Notes: a model not told the origin generated them from the sequence alone. 64,000 nt of DNA from Erythrophleum ivorense (GCA_026724425.1 JAIUCV010000009.1:17929294-17993293), one strand, 5' to 3'; numbered from the stretch's first letter, positions 23,645-36,794 are shown. Translations and numbers: made by a program.

Positions 23645-26600
23645 ATTCGCATTACGTTAAGGATTAAATTTACATTTCACGTCATATGGGCCCACTAAAT
23701 TCCCTAACATCATTCTCTAATTATTTTCTACTTATACAAATCACACATAACTCAAAACATCACACAATCCACGGTTTCAAGCTCAAAACCCCGAATTTCT
23801 ACTTATTCTTCTCGGATAGCATGTGGCAAATTTCAGGGGAAATTTTGAAAAATTATAACTAAATCTAAAAAAATCAAAATTAAGGCAACTATAGCTTTCT
23901 AGAAAGCTATGAAAATTAAATTTACACTAAAAATAATTTCTAGCCATGAAAATTTCATATGGGCTGTGTTTGACAATAGAAAAGGCATGGAGGTCAAACT
24001 ACCTAAAATACCGATACAACTTACTGATGCAAATTTTGAAAATTCATAATTAATTCCATACAAATCCAATCTATGCAAACTATACCAATTTGGAAAATTA
24101 AAGATGTTAACTAGAAAGAAAAAATAGTTCTAGATCAATCCAAGAGCATTTAGACCCTGAAAATTGATGGAGTAGTACTGAGGGTCTGGAGGTGTGCTTG
24201 GAACAGAACAACAATTTCAAAAATTCATATCTCCTTCTCTAGATATCCAAATGAGGTTCTTCTAGTTGGAACAGGTCACTGGGAGGATCTAGTTTCTTCT
24301 TATAAAATATCACAGTAATTGGACATTATTTGCCCTATGAATGACAGAGATTCATTTATCACCAAATGAACAGTACTAGAAGCAAATTCTGAAAAATTTA
24401 GCCAACTTCAAAAATTCGCCAAAACTTCCACAAACCTCCAAATAGTACCCACTTTGGCTTCCCATAAAGCTCTAAACAAGCTCTAGATATATTCCAAATA
24501 TCAAAATAAGAAGAACTCCTTTGGATAAAAAGTGATGTAGCTCCACAAAATGGTCATTTTTGCCTCTTACAAGATGTCAACTTTGACCAAATGGCTTCCT
24601 TAATTGTTTGGCACCTCTTGGGCAAGTTTAAAAACACAATTACAACTTGTGTGAATTGTCCAAGTGGTTCCAAACCTCATACATCTCAAATTGACCATCT
24701 CACATCCAATCATACGCAAATATCACAAGTCATTCCATGGTCAAATCTCACATTTTCATTACTTTAGCACCATCTAAGGTTCATACATCATTTACATATG
24801 ATATTACAATTGTTCAATGATTCATGTCTCAAAAATAATATTTACATAGCCATTTTGACCATTAGGTACAAAAGAAACTATACAAAAATTAAGTTATGGT
24901 CTCTTTAAGGTGCTTGGCTTGCATCCCTTGTTTCTTGAACACCACCTATCCATTTCAAAATGAAGGAGGGGAGGGGAGTGAGATTCCTAGAATCTCAATA
25001 GCTCATACACCTATTCACACACACATTCAAGGCATATATATATCAAGTGCACAATACAAAAGTGATATGAATATAAAACATACTAGAAGTCCATTTCCAT
25101 ACCACCATTACACATCAATTCAAGAATATGCTCTAGGGACTCTTGGTTTTGCCTCACCCCATTTCTAGGACTTTTGGACTTTTGGATTTGCCTCACCCTT
25201 GGCCTAGGGACTTTTGGCCTAGTCTCACCCTTGCCTTGAGACTTTTGGCATCTCCTCACCCATTTTAAGGGTCTTTTGGCATCACCTCACCTTTATGAAC
25301 AATTTTCACAAGCAAAGCCATTCAAGAACACACATTGGTACCAATGCAATCTCAAAGCATCAAGTGGCATGTTCTCCAATCACATAGACACATACATGCA
25401 CACAAGGACATACATACACACAAGAATGCAAAGAGAATGAGATGGAGAGCTACCTTAAATCTTATGCAAGCCCTACTTTGCTGTTTCCTTCCCCTTTGCG
25501 GTTACACAAGAGCACTTAGGTAGAGTAGGGTTCTCTTGACCTAAACATCACAAATAGCACACAATTATGCACTTGAAGCAAGTCAAGATACCAAACTCAT
25601 TCTTAAACACACTCTTGGCTCTATAAGTGGCATAATGGTTCCATAAATGGCCTATTAAAGAAACTCTTATTATTCGAACTCTAGGATCTATTCTCTTTTC
25701 ATTTCTATGCCTCTTGACCTCATTCAAGGTCTTTGGAGTCCTCACACATTCATTTGTACAATTGAAAAACCAAGCTACTTTATAAGGCACCATTATGAAT
25801 ATCATTGTCCCATCTCTCAATCTATGGCTCTCAAATTTTTTCTAATGATTCCTCCTACCTTTTAGTATCATATAAAGTCTCAAACCAAGATAAGAACAAT
25901 TTAAAGCATTCCCTAGTCCCTTGAGCTAGCCTAGGTAGAGACACCCTCCATAACTGGGTTCCATAAAGCTTTTGATTTTTCCTTGATGGGAGAGCCACTT
26001 GGGGAGGTTTCTAGGGGTCTTAGGAGCTTATTGGAACATTTAAATGGCCAAAGAAACACACACACAAAATCAGATTTCACACTTCCCTCAAGAACTCTAC
26101 ACTTGTCAAACTTAATTTCCATTAGTTTTTATTTTAATTTCTTTGCATAATCTTAATCCTTACACTCTTTTTCCTAGGATTCTCCCTTGGCTCTACCTAA
26201 AATCCAGCCCCTCCTACTCCTCCCTAGGTTGGCCAAAATTGTGCACAAGAAGGAACAAGAGGAAGAAGAAATTAAACCATGAACTTATCTTGGATTCTAG
26301 CTTGATTTCAAAACTTTTTCTCCTTGGTTTGCTTCCTCTCAAGCAATTCGAACTCTTCCCCTATGTTCTAGACCAAAAACAGAACCATTTATCTCAAATA
26401 AACCATGGAAATAGAGGAGGAAGGGAGAGAAATAAAATTGGAAGAAGGAGAAGTATAAATTTCCTTGAATTTCCTCACCTTTCTTGGCTTTTCTTCCTCC
26501 TTCTTCTCCCTCTCTTGGTGTGCCTATGGAGCTGCTTCTCTTCTCTGAATGTGGACAGAAGAAAGTCAGCCAAAGAAATATGAAGAAGTGGCATGAAGAT

Positions 26601-27150
26601 TTTAGGACATTTAAGAAGCTCACTTTTTCAAAAATTCTAATTTCGTCCTTTCGTAATGGTATTTTCGGCTTCATTTTAGGTTCTTTTCAAGAACTATCTT
26701 TCCATCATAAAATTTAGATTTTCAATTTAATAAAATACCTTTGGAATCACTCAAATCAGAACTAAAACCTTCACAAATGAATCTGTCAAAGTTCAGGCTT
26801 ACTGCCGTTAAAAAAAGTACACCGGAGGGGCTTTACTAGTCTCGGGGCTTCCCATGATTTTCAAAGCTTCTAAGAACCCTAGGTAACTCAAATTTTTCAT
26901 TTAAAAATCCCTTCTGTGATTTTTCTCAAAATTGCATGTAATTACAAAAATGTCATTACGTTTCATCAAATTTCATAACAATTTCATTTCTCCATCCTAA
27001 CTCTATTTTTCTTTCTGTCTGAGCCTAAGATTATTATTTTTAAGAGCCTAGGACTCTACCCTAATTTTTTTGGACATTTTCTAGCTCATTCTGATAGACT
27101 TGCTTTTATGTGACTCATTTCATCATTTTACGAAAATTATGTTCGTTACA
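23645..27150 (-). mobile_element. LTR-like repeat, subfamily B copy 3
   Basis: On the minus strand it begins TGTAACGAAC at 27150 and follows the order of landmarks seen in B2 and B4: a 'ccggagggg' block (26822), a Lys/Arg-rich leader around 26.3-26.6 kb, the 'aaagaaaggaaac' to 'gtagctctcc' block near 25440, and the tandem array 25130-25300. It ends without a clear TGTTACA near 23645, next to the gag remnant. The longer reading frames at 26143-26583 and 26339-26674 overlap each other on opposite strands, fall in this repeat, and show no domain. Confidence 0.65.
25130..25300 (-). repeat. Short imperfect tandem repeats within B3
   Basis: Five units of about 33-36 bp sharing 'ggacttttggc...cctcaccc'. 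They sit in the same place as the arrays in B2 and B4. Confidence 0.65.
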
Positions 27151-27660
27151 TTAAAAATCCATCCTTATGGATCCCCACCATCAAATTTAGGAAATTCAAT
27201 TTTCGTGTAAGAAAGTCAGTTTTATTGCTTTACTAACAATGGAGTGTCATAGTTCATCATCCCAATAATCTATTAGGAACTTTTACTTAATAGATTGACA
27301 TAATAAGTCAATGATGGGATTTTAGAGATAATGGATAGAATATTGCAATAGCTTAATAGAAGCACTAAGTCCATTCAAGGCCATGACAATGTCAATTAGG
27401 ATATAACATATTTTTATTTATTTATTTATTATTATTTAATGTCTATTTTTATATTATAAATAAGATAGTTACTAGCAATAGTAGGACTCATTGATTTTAA
27501 GATTCATTGTAACTTGTAAATACTCCTTAGCGATTAAGAAGATTGTGAGTGAGATCCCTGCTCATACTTTTCTAATAGATTATTGTTTTTAATAAAATTT
27601 CCTTTCATTCCTCTATCTTTACCAATTTCGTATCTGAGCCATTGATCCAAAATGGTGTCC
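27151..27660 (+). repeat. Possible LTR and primer-binding region of another element
   Basis: Between B3 and B4 lies about 500 bp with no frame that ends in 'caatttcgtatctgagccattgatcc' (27623-27648). The 'tatctgagcc' part resembles an initiator-Met primer-binding site with changes, and is followed by 'aaaatggtgtcc', a possible start codon context. The stretch may therefore be the 5' LTR of a copia-like element in plus orientation whose body was removed or interrupted by B4. I see no second LTR, so this is tentative. Confidence 0.3.
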
Positions 27661-27839
27661 ATTTATTCCTTTAACATACCCTAAGATTCTTCACAACTTC
27701 CTCAATATCCTTATTTTCCACATGCTCATTAACCCAATTAGCAATCTTCTCTCCCTCTACCATTCCATGTGGCTTATGCCTAGAATAGTTGAAACACCAT
27801 AGCTCCCTAGCCTTGACTCTATATTCCATAGGTTATGGT

Positions 27840-30800
27840 TACATATTCACATGAAATTAATGCATTAAACGGCAAAAAATTGCGTAATAGAAAGCTCATT
27901 TAATTCATTATTGGCTTTAAGGAGCATGTGAACGCATCAATATCATTTTCCATCTATAACATATCCATACAAGTGAACAACATCCCATTTTACTCATATA
28001 TCTCGAGTTTGGAACCATATATCAAAAATCCCAAAATTTTCTCTCAGGTTCCCTATTCCAGGTTTCTGACATGAACTTTCAAAATTCATAACTAATTCTA
28101 GAAAAATCAAAATCATATATAGGATAGCTTTCTAAAAAGAACTAGAACAATAATAAAAATAGTTTTAGACCAAGAAAAGACCGTTTGAACCATGAAAAGC
28201 AATAAAATAGTACCAAAGGTCTCTGTTGCATCCTAATATTGACCATAACTTTCAAAAATTTGGTTCTCCCTCTACAAGGCTCCAAATGAGATGCTCTTGG
28301 TGGCTATGAAAAGCTTATGATATCTAATTTATACCTATAAAATATTATGAGCATTGAACTTGATTTGTCCCACGCATGACACAGAGAAGTAAACTGACCA
28401 TATGAACAGTACCCATACCAATTTTGCATAATTTAGCCAATTTTGAAAAATTATAATAGATTCTCTAGAGTTCCAAATTGAGCGATCTTTGTCTCTGTGA
28501 AATGCTCTATATGAGACCTACTTTTAACCAAATTTCATGCAAAAACACATCCATTTGGTCAAACTTTGGTTCAACTCAAGATTTGGTCAAATTTGAAGTC
28601 CATAATGGGTTCTATATGTACCAAATGCTCTTCTTATCATTTCACAACCACTTGAGCATATCGAAAAGCATAAACATAGCCTAGGGAAGCATGCCAAATG
28701 GCTCAAATCATCATGGAGCTCAATTTCACCATACCACATGCATTCATACACATGAACATAAAGGTGCTAGGATGTCAATCTCTAACATAAGCTTCCATTT
28801 AGTTTTAAGATTGATATACGCATCATAATTACATACATTTAAACTTGTTCAAATGGTTACATCTTATATACATCATGTCTTTACAAACTTTGATATCAAA
28901 TTACATTCAAATCTATGCCATTGTCAAAGTATAGCTAATCATGCTCCTTGGCTCCCACTTTTGTTTCTTTGAGCTTTACCGAGAGATAGTTAGATGGAAA
29001 ATGGAGAAGAGTGAGATTCAAATAATCCTAATATTTTTTTACCCTTTCAAACATACATATATGTTGCTTTTACATGTTAAAGAATGCATGCATGGCATTT
29101 AGGGTACTAGAAAACATACATAGAACATTTTTCTTATCATAAAAACTCGTACATATCATACATAAACTCTCAAGGGCAATGGTCTAGCCTCACCCCTTTT
29201 TTTTTGGACTTTTCAATTTGCCTTACCCATTTTCAATGGACTTTTGACTTAGTCTCACTCTTCTTGAGACTTTTGACTTTGTCTCATCCATTCCTAAGGA
29301 CTTTTGGCTCATCCTCACCCATGCTAAGGGACTTTTAGCATCACCAAACACATTCAAGCCATATTGCATGCATAAATATCTTTTTAAGAAATATAATGGT
29401 ACTATAACATGTAAACATTGGCTACAAATATTTCTTATAGTTCAAACATACACACAAGCACTTAATGACAAAAAAATAATCAAGTAATGTATGTGAGAAA
29501 GGTTAGAGAGCTACCTTGAAGCAATTATCACACACTTTTCTTTAATTCTTCTTCCCCTTCTTCAGCCAAGCATATGCAATTAGGTGGCACTTGATTCTCT
29601 TAGCCTAGACCAATTAAATAAGATATAATTCAATCATTAGAACAAGTTTTAGCTTTATACAAACTCTATGGAAGCTCACTTTTTCATATAACTCCATTAT
29701 GGTTCCATAAAAGACATAATGAAGCAATTATGGGAATTCATGATCTTGGCTCCAATTTCTCCTTCAATCTAAGTCTCTTGACTCCATTTAGACTCCTTGG
29801 AGTCATCACAAATTTATTTCAAGGAGTCTAGGTACAAGTTACTTCTTTATGCCTTAAAATGGAGCCTACACCTTCATCTCACAAACTGTGCTCTCTAAAT
29901 TCATTTCAATGCTTCTTATGATATTTACGAATCATATTTAATCCATTTCTAGCCTTAGAATGAATTAAAACTCTCCCTAGGTGCATGGACATGGTTTGGC
30001 TGAGACCTATGCAAGCTTATGCACCCATGGAGTTTGCTTGTTTCTCTTTAGGGAATTGCCACTTGTAAGACTTCTTAAGTGCCTTGAGAACTCATACATG
30101 CTCTTAGACAACCTAAATTATGATTAGGAAGTCTCCTACATATCAAAGTGCAATAAAATCCCTAACTTTTGCTAACTTAATTTCTAATACATCTTATTTG
30201 AATTTCTTTACATATACTTGTTTCTCATACTCTAAAACCTATGTTTCTTCCTTGCTAAGACAAAAAATCATTCCTTTTTTCTTAGGCATAATGTTGGCTG
30301 ACACTCCTCCCATGGAGAACAACAAGAAGATGCAAGGAGAAGCTATGATTCTTACTTTGTTTCAAAACATTTCCAAGGTGCTTTCCTATGCTTTAGATCT
30401 CCCTCAATCCCTCTCTTCCACTTGCTGGATTGGCCATAAAACATATCCAAATAAATCATTGAAACCATAGGAGAAGAGAGGAGAAAGAGGGGAAGAGGTT
30501 TAGTGAAGGAGAAGACATGGAAAAGTAAGGTTTTCTTACACTTTTTAGGCTTCTTCTTCCTCCCTTGACTTCCCCCTTTGGTGCACCTCTTAGAGCTACC
30601 TCAAAATCTATTTGGACTAGAAGCAAGTCTATGGTGAGGGCTGGAGAAGAGCGGGATGTGATTTAAGGAGCCTAGGTGTCCATTTAGCACTTTTTCAAAA
30701 TAACAATTTAGTCCCTCAACTTGGTTTCTTTCCTTTGGGCACATTTCAACTCTTTTTTTAAAACTATCATTTCCATCATGCAATTTAGATTCTCTAACTT

Positions 30801-31213
30801 ATAAAATGCTTTTGGTTTCACTCAAATTGGATTAAAAACCTTCTCAAACGAATCGGTCAAAGTTTAAGTCAACCGACACTCTAAAACGTAAACTGGAGAT
30901 GTTTAAACCATTTTAGGGGTTCCTAAGGTTTTTAGGGCTTCTAAGAACCCTGGAAAAATTATTTTTTCCATTTAAAAATTTCTCTTTTGAGTTTTTTAAA
31001 AAGTGCTTGAAATTACGAAAATACCACTACGTTTTTGTCAATTTTTGTTTAGCTATTCTGGTTCTATTTTTAAGGCATCTTGGGCCTTATATTTTTATTA
31101 TTTAAGGTCTAGATTATTGTTCTAATTTTACTTGGCCTCAAATCCTTCCATTTAGGGGACTTCCTTTTATAATTGGTTCATTTATGTCATTTTTACAAAA
31201 ATTGAACATTACA
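27840..31213 (-). mobile_element. LTR-like repeat, subfamily B copy 4
   Basis: On the minus strand it begins TGTAATGTTC at 31213 and is collinear with B2: the 'gaagcacttgg'-type block, 'ttggagtcatcacaaattt' near 29800, the short tandem array at 29180-29350 and the 'acctttctcacatac' block near 29500. The far end near 27840 lacks a clear TGTTACA terminus and no target duplication is found. The 116-codon frame at 30120-30470 lies in the leader part of the repeat and has no domain. Confidence 0.65.
29180..29350 (-). repeat. Short imperfect tandem repeats within B4
   Basis: Same 'ggacttttgg' plus 'ctcaccc' units as in B2 and B3, in the same position relative to the LTR ends. Confidence 0.6.
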
Positions 31214-31343
31214 ATAGTCAACAATGGCTTCATAACAGAAGGCTATTCCTTACCTTAGTTCAGTGATGATGTATGCTCTAGGATTCCTTTGATAATTGGC
31301 CACATGAGTTGCATGAGAATATGAGTTTTATGATGTTCATGAT

Positions 31344-31525
31344 ATGCATGTTATGCATGAAAAGCATGATGTAAAAGAACCTTGTATGAAATCAAATATG
31401 CTATGTGTATTATTAATGTGTATTGGCATGCCATATGCATGTTATGTATGAAAAGCATGATGTAAAAGAACCTTGTACGAAATCAAATATGCTATGTGTA
31501 TTATTAATGTGTATTGGCATGCCAT
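31344..31525 (+). repeat. 91-bp tandem duplication, two units
   Basis: Units at 31344-31434 and 31435-31525 are identical except for two transitions by eye (tgcatga/tgtatga near the start and gtatga/gtacga in the middle). Each starts 'atgcatgttatg' and ends 'ggcatgccat'. The near-identity points to a recent event by replication slippage or unequal exchange. Confidence 0.9.
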
Positions 31526-33716
31526 ACTAGTTCCTTATGCACATGTGTTTTTTTTTTCAATATATCTTGAAAGGGAATGCAACTATCAAGATGTCTATCT
31601 CACCTCTTTGAGGGAAACTTCACATTATTTTTAGGAGACAGTACTTCAAAAAGACCAGAGAAAAGCCTAAGGCTTGAGCAAGTTGTAGGAAGAGTGTAGG
31701 TGGTTGTTTATGATGACTTTTATGTACATGGTTTTTGGAATATATATATATATATATGACTCACTATCTGTGGCCATAAGGCCTATGTTTGGGGTTTGAA
31801 GCATTTACATGGATAAATACTAAGTTAGGATATTTTTAGTAAAGCTTTATATATATTTTGATGTAAATAGAGATAACATGATATTATATCTCATTTGAAT
31901 GATGTATATTGTTGAATACATGCTTTGAAGAAGGTAATTTGGTGTTAAGATATATGAAGTAAGAAATTATGATTTTAATAGCCCATATGGTTATAAAAGG
32001 GGTATCGAGTAGCCATTTTTAGTATTTGTCATGTTTTTAAGGTTTCTTTGGTTTGAATAGGTTAAATATATTATTTATAATATGTTAGAACATATTTGGC
32101 AAAGAGTAGGGCTAGATTTCGCAATTTGGGAATCTCAAGTCCTAATAAGAGAATTCAAGGGGTAAGTTGTGTCATTATAACCATTTGGTATGCTTTTGAG
32201 ATTTTTCACTTCAAATAAATTTCATTTAGTGAACTAGAGTGGGTAGAAGTGGTTTGGAGTCAACAAGAATTAAATTGCATAATTTGGAAGCTAGTAGTTG
32301 TAAAAGTGCTAAATTGAGGTTTAGGGTAGTCGTAATTTGATGGAGGACCCATGATTAGGATTTTTGAGCTCTAAGTAGTTTGAGTTGACATGCCATCTAT
32401 TAGTTCAAAACCCTAATTCTATTGGTTTTGTTTGATGTTAGAATGTTTTTTCTTTTCAAGAGTTGCATAGGGGTTGTGCTATGTATTAAACTTGATATTC
32501 TTCATAGTTTTGAGGAGCCATAGGTTGGAACATATTTAAATAGGTACTGAAGACTTGTTAGAAGAGGTTTGGGAGCTTGTGGACTTGTGAAGTGGACTTT
32601 TAGAGTGCAACGTGCTCACCTTGAAACATCACTTTTATTGTCATTTTGCTGTCACTATTATATCAGCTTATTAGGGGCTATTTTGACCAAGTTTTGGAGT
32701 GGTTTAGGTGGTCAAATGGTGAATTTAGGTATTCAAGATAGAGGGTAAAAGTTCTAACACAAAACCACGAAGGAATGACTATGTTTAAGTTTAATTTTGT
32801 AGCTTTAAAGTGTGCATTTTGTTGAATTTTACTATCATGGCTATCATGGAGCAAATGCAAGGTTTTATTGTGTAAATTCTGTTTTAATGAGCAAAGGGCT
32901 GGTTTGTGGTAATAAATAAGTTCCTATGAGAGAGTAAATCATGTTAGGAGTGTTTTGTAGCCATGGAAGTGGAATTAGGGCATTTAGTTAAGCCAAGTGC
33001 ACATATTCATTTTCTATTGTCCTGTTATAAGTAAAGTTAAGTAATTTTTCTAGTTTGTATGGTTGTCCCTTTCTTTTATGTTTATGTAATAAATGGCGGC
33101 TCCACTCCAACCCCCCAAACACCTTAACCATTCATAGATAGTTCCTATGTATTATTTTGGGTTTTGTTTTTAGGAGCTACCAATGAGTCTTAATTAGTAA
33201 GTTTTAGGTGATTATTTAGGGCTAAAAAAGGGTCTTAAGAGTAGCATAAAATTGAATTTAAGAGCACATGTGTAAGGTAAATTTTAGTATTCAATAAAAC
33301 CCACTTGAGCCATAGTGAACTTTAAATTGAAAATAGCCATATTTAGGTGATACTTAGCTCATGTTTAAATCTCCAAGAAGAAACTTATGGAGATAGATGT
33401 TGTCTCATGGGCTAGAAATTTAAGTTAGTCCTTATTATGCAAACTTGGGAACTTTTCTTTAGCTAGCTAACGTTAAAGAACTAAGGAAATTCCTTTCAAC
33501 TTAGCTAATATGCATAATAAATTTAATATAGAAACTACCATAACAAGGAAGAAATAAATTATAATAAATCTTTACTTTTAGTTAAATAGTTTTAGTTTCT
33601 AATCACTAATTAGCATAACTAATAAAGAATTTGAATTGGCTTAATTATTTTTGAACTCACGAACTGACTCATATTTCTACTAGAATTCATCTAAAATATT
33701 TAGTAGGGAGTGTAGT
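31526..33716. other. AT-rich non-coding sequence with a (TA)9 microsatellite
   Basis: No supported gene. A TA run lies at 31741-31758. The block near 31590-31720 ('tatctcacctctttgagg', then 'gaaaagcctaaggcttgagc') has the layout of the 3' part of large gypsy LTRs, but I cannot define ends. All reading frames are short and unsupported. Confidence 0.4.
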
Positions 33717-34870
33717 TTGATAGTGGTGATAGCTGCGAAAGTTTTAAATGATGAAACCGCACAAGCCCCGAAAACAAAAGCGATGCCATTGGACAACGAA
33801 TGGATGACCGGAACCGGAGCGGATGAAACTAACCCGAAAATGGAGGATCCGAATGCAATTGAGGATGATGAAGATGATGTGGAGCGACATTATCCTCTTC
33901 CATCTGCTGCTACCGTTGCTACACGAAACACAGTTGTTCCATCTTTAGCGAATTTAGTATCAAGAATGGCTGAACAAGACCCGATTGCTCAGGAGGAGAT
34001 TTTTGACTGTGAATGTAACTCGGCCCCTCATATTCACATTGTTCATGGATACAGTTCTAGGTAACCGGTGCTTCAGACGGGTCGACCCAGTATCCATTCG
34101 CTGGCCCTGAATTTGTCTTCATCAGGTCAGCCTTGCTTTTCTGCGAATGCTGATGGAAGTAGCCGAGGTGGGCATTATAGAAAGGAAAAGAGGAGAGTCT
34201 GGAGATAAAGAACAAGATCAAGATAGGTCGTGCTGAGGCGTCGTGGAAACTCTCCGGAGGGAGTCTTTCAACCCGTAGGAAAATCAGAGAGACCAAAGGT
34301 TTGCTTTGTTTAGCTGAAATTATTGAGACGTAGAGAGATGAATTGCAACTTAATTGCCTTATGAAAGTCATGGAGATTGCTGCAGTTGCAGAATCCAATG
34401 CTAATCTTGGAAGAGTGGCCTTTAAGCCTACATCTACAGCGGCAAAAGATGTTCTGGATCAACTTCTGCAAGTGATTCGGGAAGAGAATGATCTATCATT
34501 GCAAATTCTGGCAATTAAATCAATTAGGTTGTTGGCTAGAAACGTCCTAGGAAAAATCCCACATATTCTTGGTCCTTTAGTTGCACACTTGGTAAATGAA
34601 ATGTAGATGTGGCAATGGAAGCTGCGATTAACTTGGGCAAATTTGTGTGCCCAGAAAACTACACTTGTGTCGTCCATTCAAAGGCAATAATTGAGTTCGA
34701 TGGAGTTCCTAAGCTAATGAGGATTCTAAAAGATAACGATCCTAGCCAAATGCATCTTCCTGAAACTACTGTCTTATCTTTCTTTGTATGTGGGCAATAG
34801 TAAGGCTCTTGAGCAAGCTGTGGGACATGAACATCAGAATGAAGTAATATTAACACTAGGAAGTTCAAGA
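33717..34870 (+). pseudogene. Broken ARO-type armadillo-repeat gene (C-terminal half)
   Basis: Reading across frameshifts, the stretch matches the C-terminal part of plant ARMADILLO REPEAT ONLY proteins, which act at the plasma membrane in polarised cell growth. Visible in order: a linker rich in acidic residues and then SLANLVSRMAEQDP (33930-33990), a linker ending SSRGGHYRKEK (about 34150-34190), SGGSLSTRRKIRETKGLLCLAEIIE (34255-34325, given as parts), then two to three armadillo repeats from NCLMKVMEIAAVAESN through AAKDVLDQLLQVI, LGPLVAHL, EAAINLGKFVCPENY, SKAIIEFDGVPKLMRIL and NSKALEQA (34343-34820). There are in-frame stops near 34064, 34330 and 34604 and a shift near 34780. The N-terminal repeats are absent. 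ARO genes have few introns, so a processed copy cannot be told apart from a truncated gene copy; I see no poly(A) tract. Confidence 0.75.
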
Positions 34871-34899
34871 ATAGCATTGGAGTTTCTTTATGCTGCAAA

Positions 34900-35815
34900 G
34901 GAGAAAAAGAAATCATTGCGGGTCTTTGTTGCAGGGAGTTTAGTTTGGCACCCCATGCTCACTCCACTGCTGGACAATTGCCAATTGAAACTCTCCCATA
35001 ACACCGACAAGCTGATGTTCACAGCTCTTTTTCTTCATGTGAAGAATTTGGACAAGCGTGGTTGTCGTGTATTTACTTTAAAGGTCTATAAGGTGCTATT
35101 TTTACTAGATTCTGATCATTCTGCGGGGGCCCTTCTTCTATATTGAGTACTTTTTCTTTAAGGGTTGAGGAGTATGCATGGGTGGAGAAATTTTTTAAAA
35201 ATTATAGAACTGGTACTTTGATGCAAATTTTGTGGCACCTTATGAATGAAAGTGGTGCTCAGGGTAAGAAAGTTGATGCTACTGGATGCATCAAATTGTT
35301 AATGTCTATTTATGTTCCCACCCAGGGGATTAGTCAATTGATAAGAGTTCATTGAGAATAGGATGTTTCATTGGTGTTATTCTCTGAGTTTCTTGTCATG
35401 TTTGATGATTCAAATTGAGGTTTTAGTATCATGCCTACTCTGTTGAAGCTTGAACCAAGGGATAAAAAGTGCCTTTGCAAGTATGTTTGCTTAGTTTGTT
35501 GCTATCCTATTATCGTGTCTCCCTTCAAGAAAATAAAATGCCACAACAATATTCAAAGGGGGTTTGAAGCCTTAACAGATATACAGAATCTGTTAATGCC
35601 AGCAATCTGTTTTTCACTGTGACTCCTTCTATTCATCCACAGGATGGTGAATATAATCGTATAATTGAGAAGTTTCTCCATCCTATTCATTCCCCTACAC
35701 ATATGGATTGGAGTCTTGAACAAGAAGTTTATGATACAAATTTGCTTCCCTTTCTTGTTATCTACTTTAACATTGAGGACAATGTCAATTTGAAGGGAAA
35801 AATATTGTTATAGCC
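34900..35815 (+). pseudogene. Unrecognised broken coding stretch downstream of the ARO fragment
   Basis: Several protein-like frames follow in the same direction: 34784-35146 (with KSLRVFVAGSL, LMFTALFLHVKNLDKRG, LFLLDSDHSAGALLLY), 35143-35355 (VEEYAWVEKFFKNYRTGTLMQILWHLMNE, DATGCIKLLMSI), 35400-35622 (SEFLVMFDDSN, stop, MPTLLKLEPRDKKCLC, VSPFKKIKC, LTDIQNLLMPAICFS) and 35619-35813 (DGEYNRIIEKFLHP, DWSLEQEVYD, LLPFLVIYFN). Their composition and helix-like patterns look like real former exons joined without introns but broken by stops. I do not recognise the family. It could be a helical-repeat host protein or a retrocopy. Confidence is in its former coding nature, not its function. Confidence 0.5.
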
Positions 35816-36789
35816 CAACATCAGTGGAAGGCCCAATAGAGAAAACAAAAGGGTGGTGTTATACTTAGGCAGTGTTATACTTAGGCACAAGAGGAGGAGA
35901 ACCCTAGCTACTCTTTCCCTTCCCTTTGCATATAGGTCGTCTATGTCAGTGTATGGTTAGAGAAGATTTCTATGGTGTGTTAGACTTAGGAGTTCATCCT
36001 TGCTCGAAAAGGATTTTAGTTTTGCATTTTTCTATGATTTTAATTGTCTTCTGAAGTGACATATCAGAGTGCTTGGGAGGATATATATATATATATATAG
36101 CAAAAAAGTTGCTTAATTTCATTCCTAGACGACATGAATGCTTCTCTTTCTATTGTTTCACCTTTTATTGTTGCTAAATCCCTAAACTACACAATTTTCC
36201 AGCTCGTATTCTACTACTAAAATGATGTTATTTTCATGGTCTTGGATTTTCAGAATTATATTAACCACACAAGCTTAGGATGGTGTCCTTGCAATGTATC
36301 TTATAAAATCATTGGAAAAGTTCTACCTTTGGTTGGTTATTTCATGTATATAATTAAAGCTCTTTTGTGCCCAACTGCCAAATGACAAACATTGCCGTTG
36401 AGTGGATACAATTTGCTCCATGCTCTTAAAAGAGAGCAAAAGAGGGGTTGGGGGGGGGGGGGTTGGGGGAAGTAAATTACATAGATTTTTTTTTTCTTTT
36501 GAGTTTTATTTCTTTCTATTTTCGTTCAAAATATACATGGACTTACTGAAACAAAAAATTGTATTACATTTTAGTACATTTTAAAATTTTTTTTATATCT
36601 TTTTGAGATTAAATTTAATGAAAACAAAATATACTTTTCTTTATTTTTATTTGTGCATATTTAGATATAATACATATTTGTCTATTTAAGTAAATGAAGG
36701 ATATTTTAGTCAAAAAAATTAAAATTAAAGTAAAATTTATATTTTAAAAAGAATATATATATATATATATATAGTTTAATAGAAAAAAA
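35816..36789. other. Non-coding sequence with microsatellite and G run
   Basis: Contains a TA run at about 36079-36099 and a run of 12 G at 36451-36462. No gene is visible. The first 200 bases could be a former 3' untranslated region of the preceding coding remnant. Confidence 0.35.
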
Positions 36790-36794
36790 AAATG

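Noticed and set aside
26143..26674. Overlapping reading frames of 146 and 111 codons on opposite strands
   Set aside because: They sit inside repeat B3, have biased Lys/Ser/Phe composition without a domain, and the equivalent place in B2 and B4 has no matching protein.
23645..31213. Target duplications for B3 and B4
   Set aside because: The left ends lack a clear TGTTACA terminus and no matching 5-bp flanks were found, so I did not claim them as intact solo LTRs.
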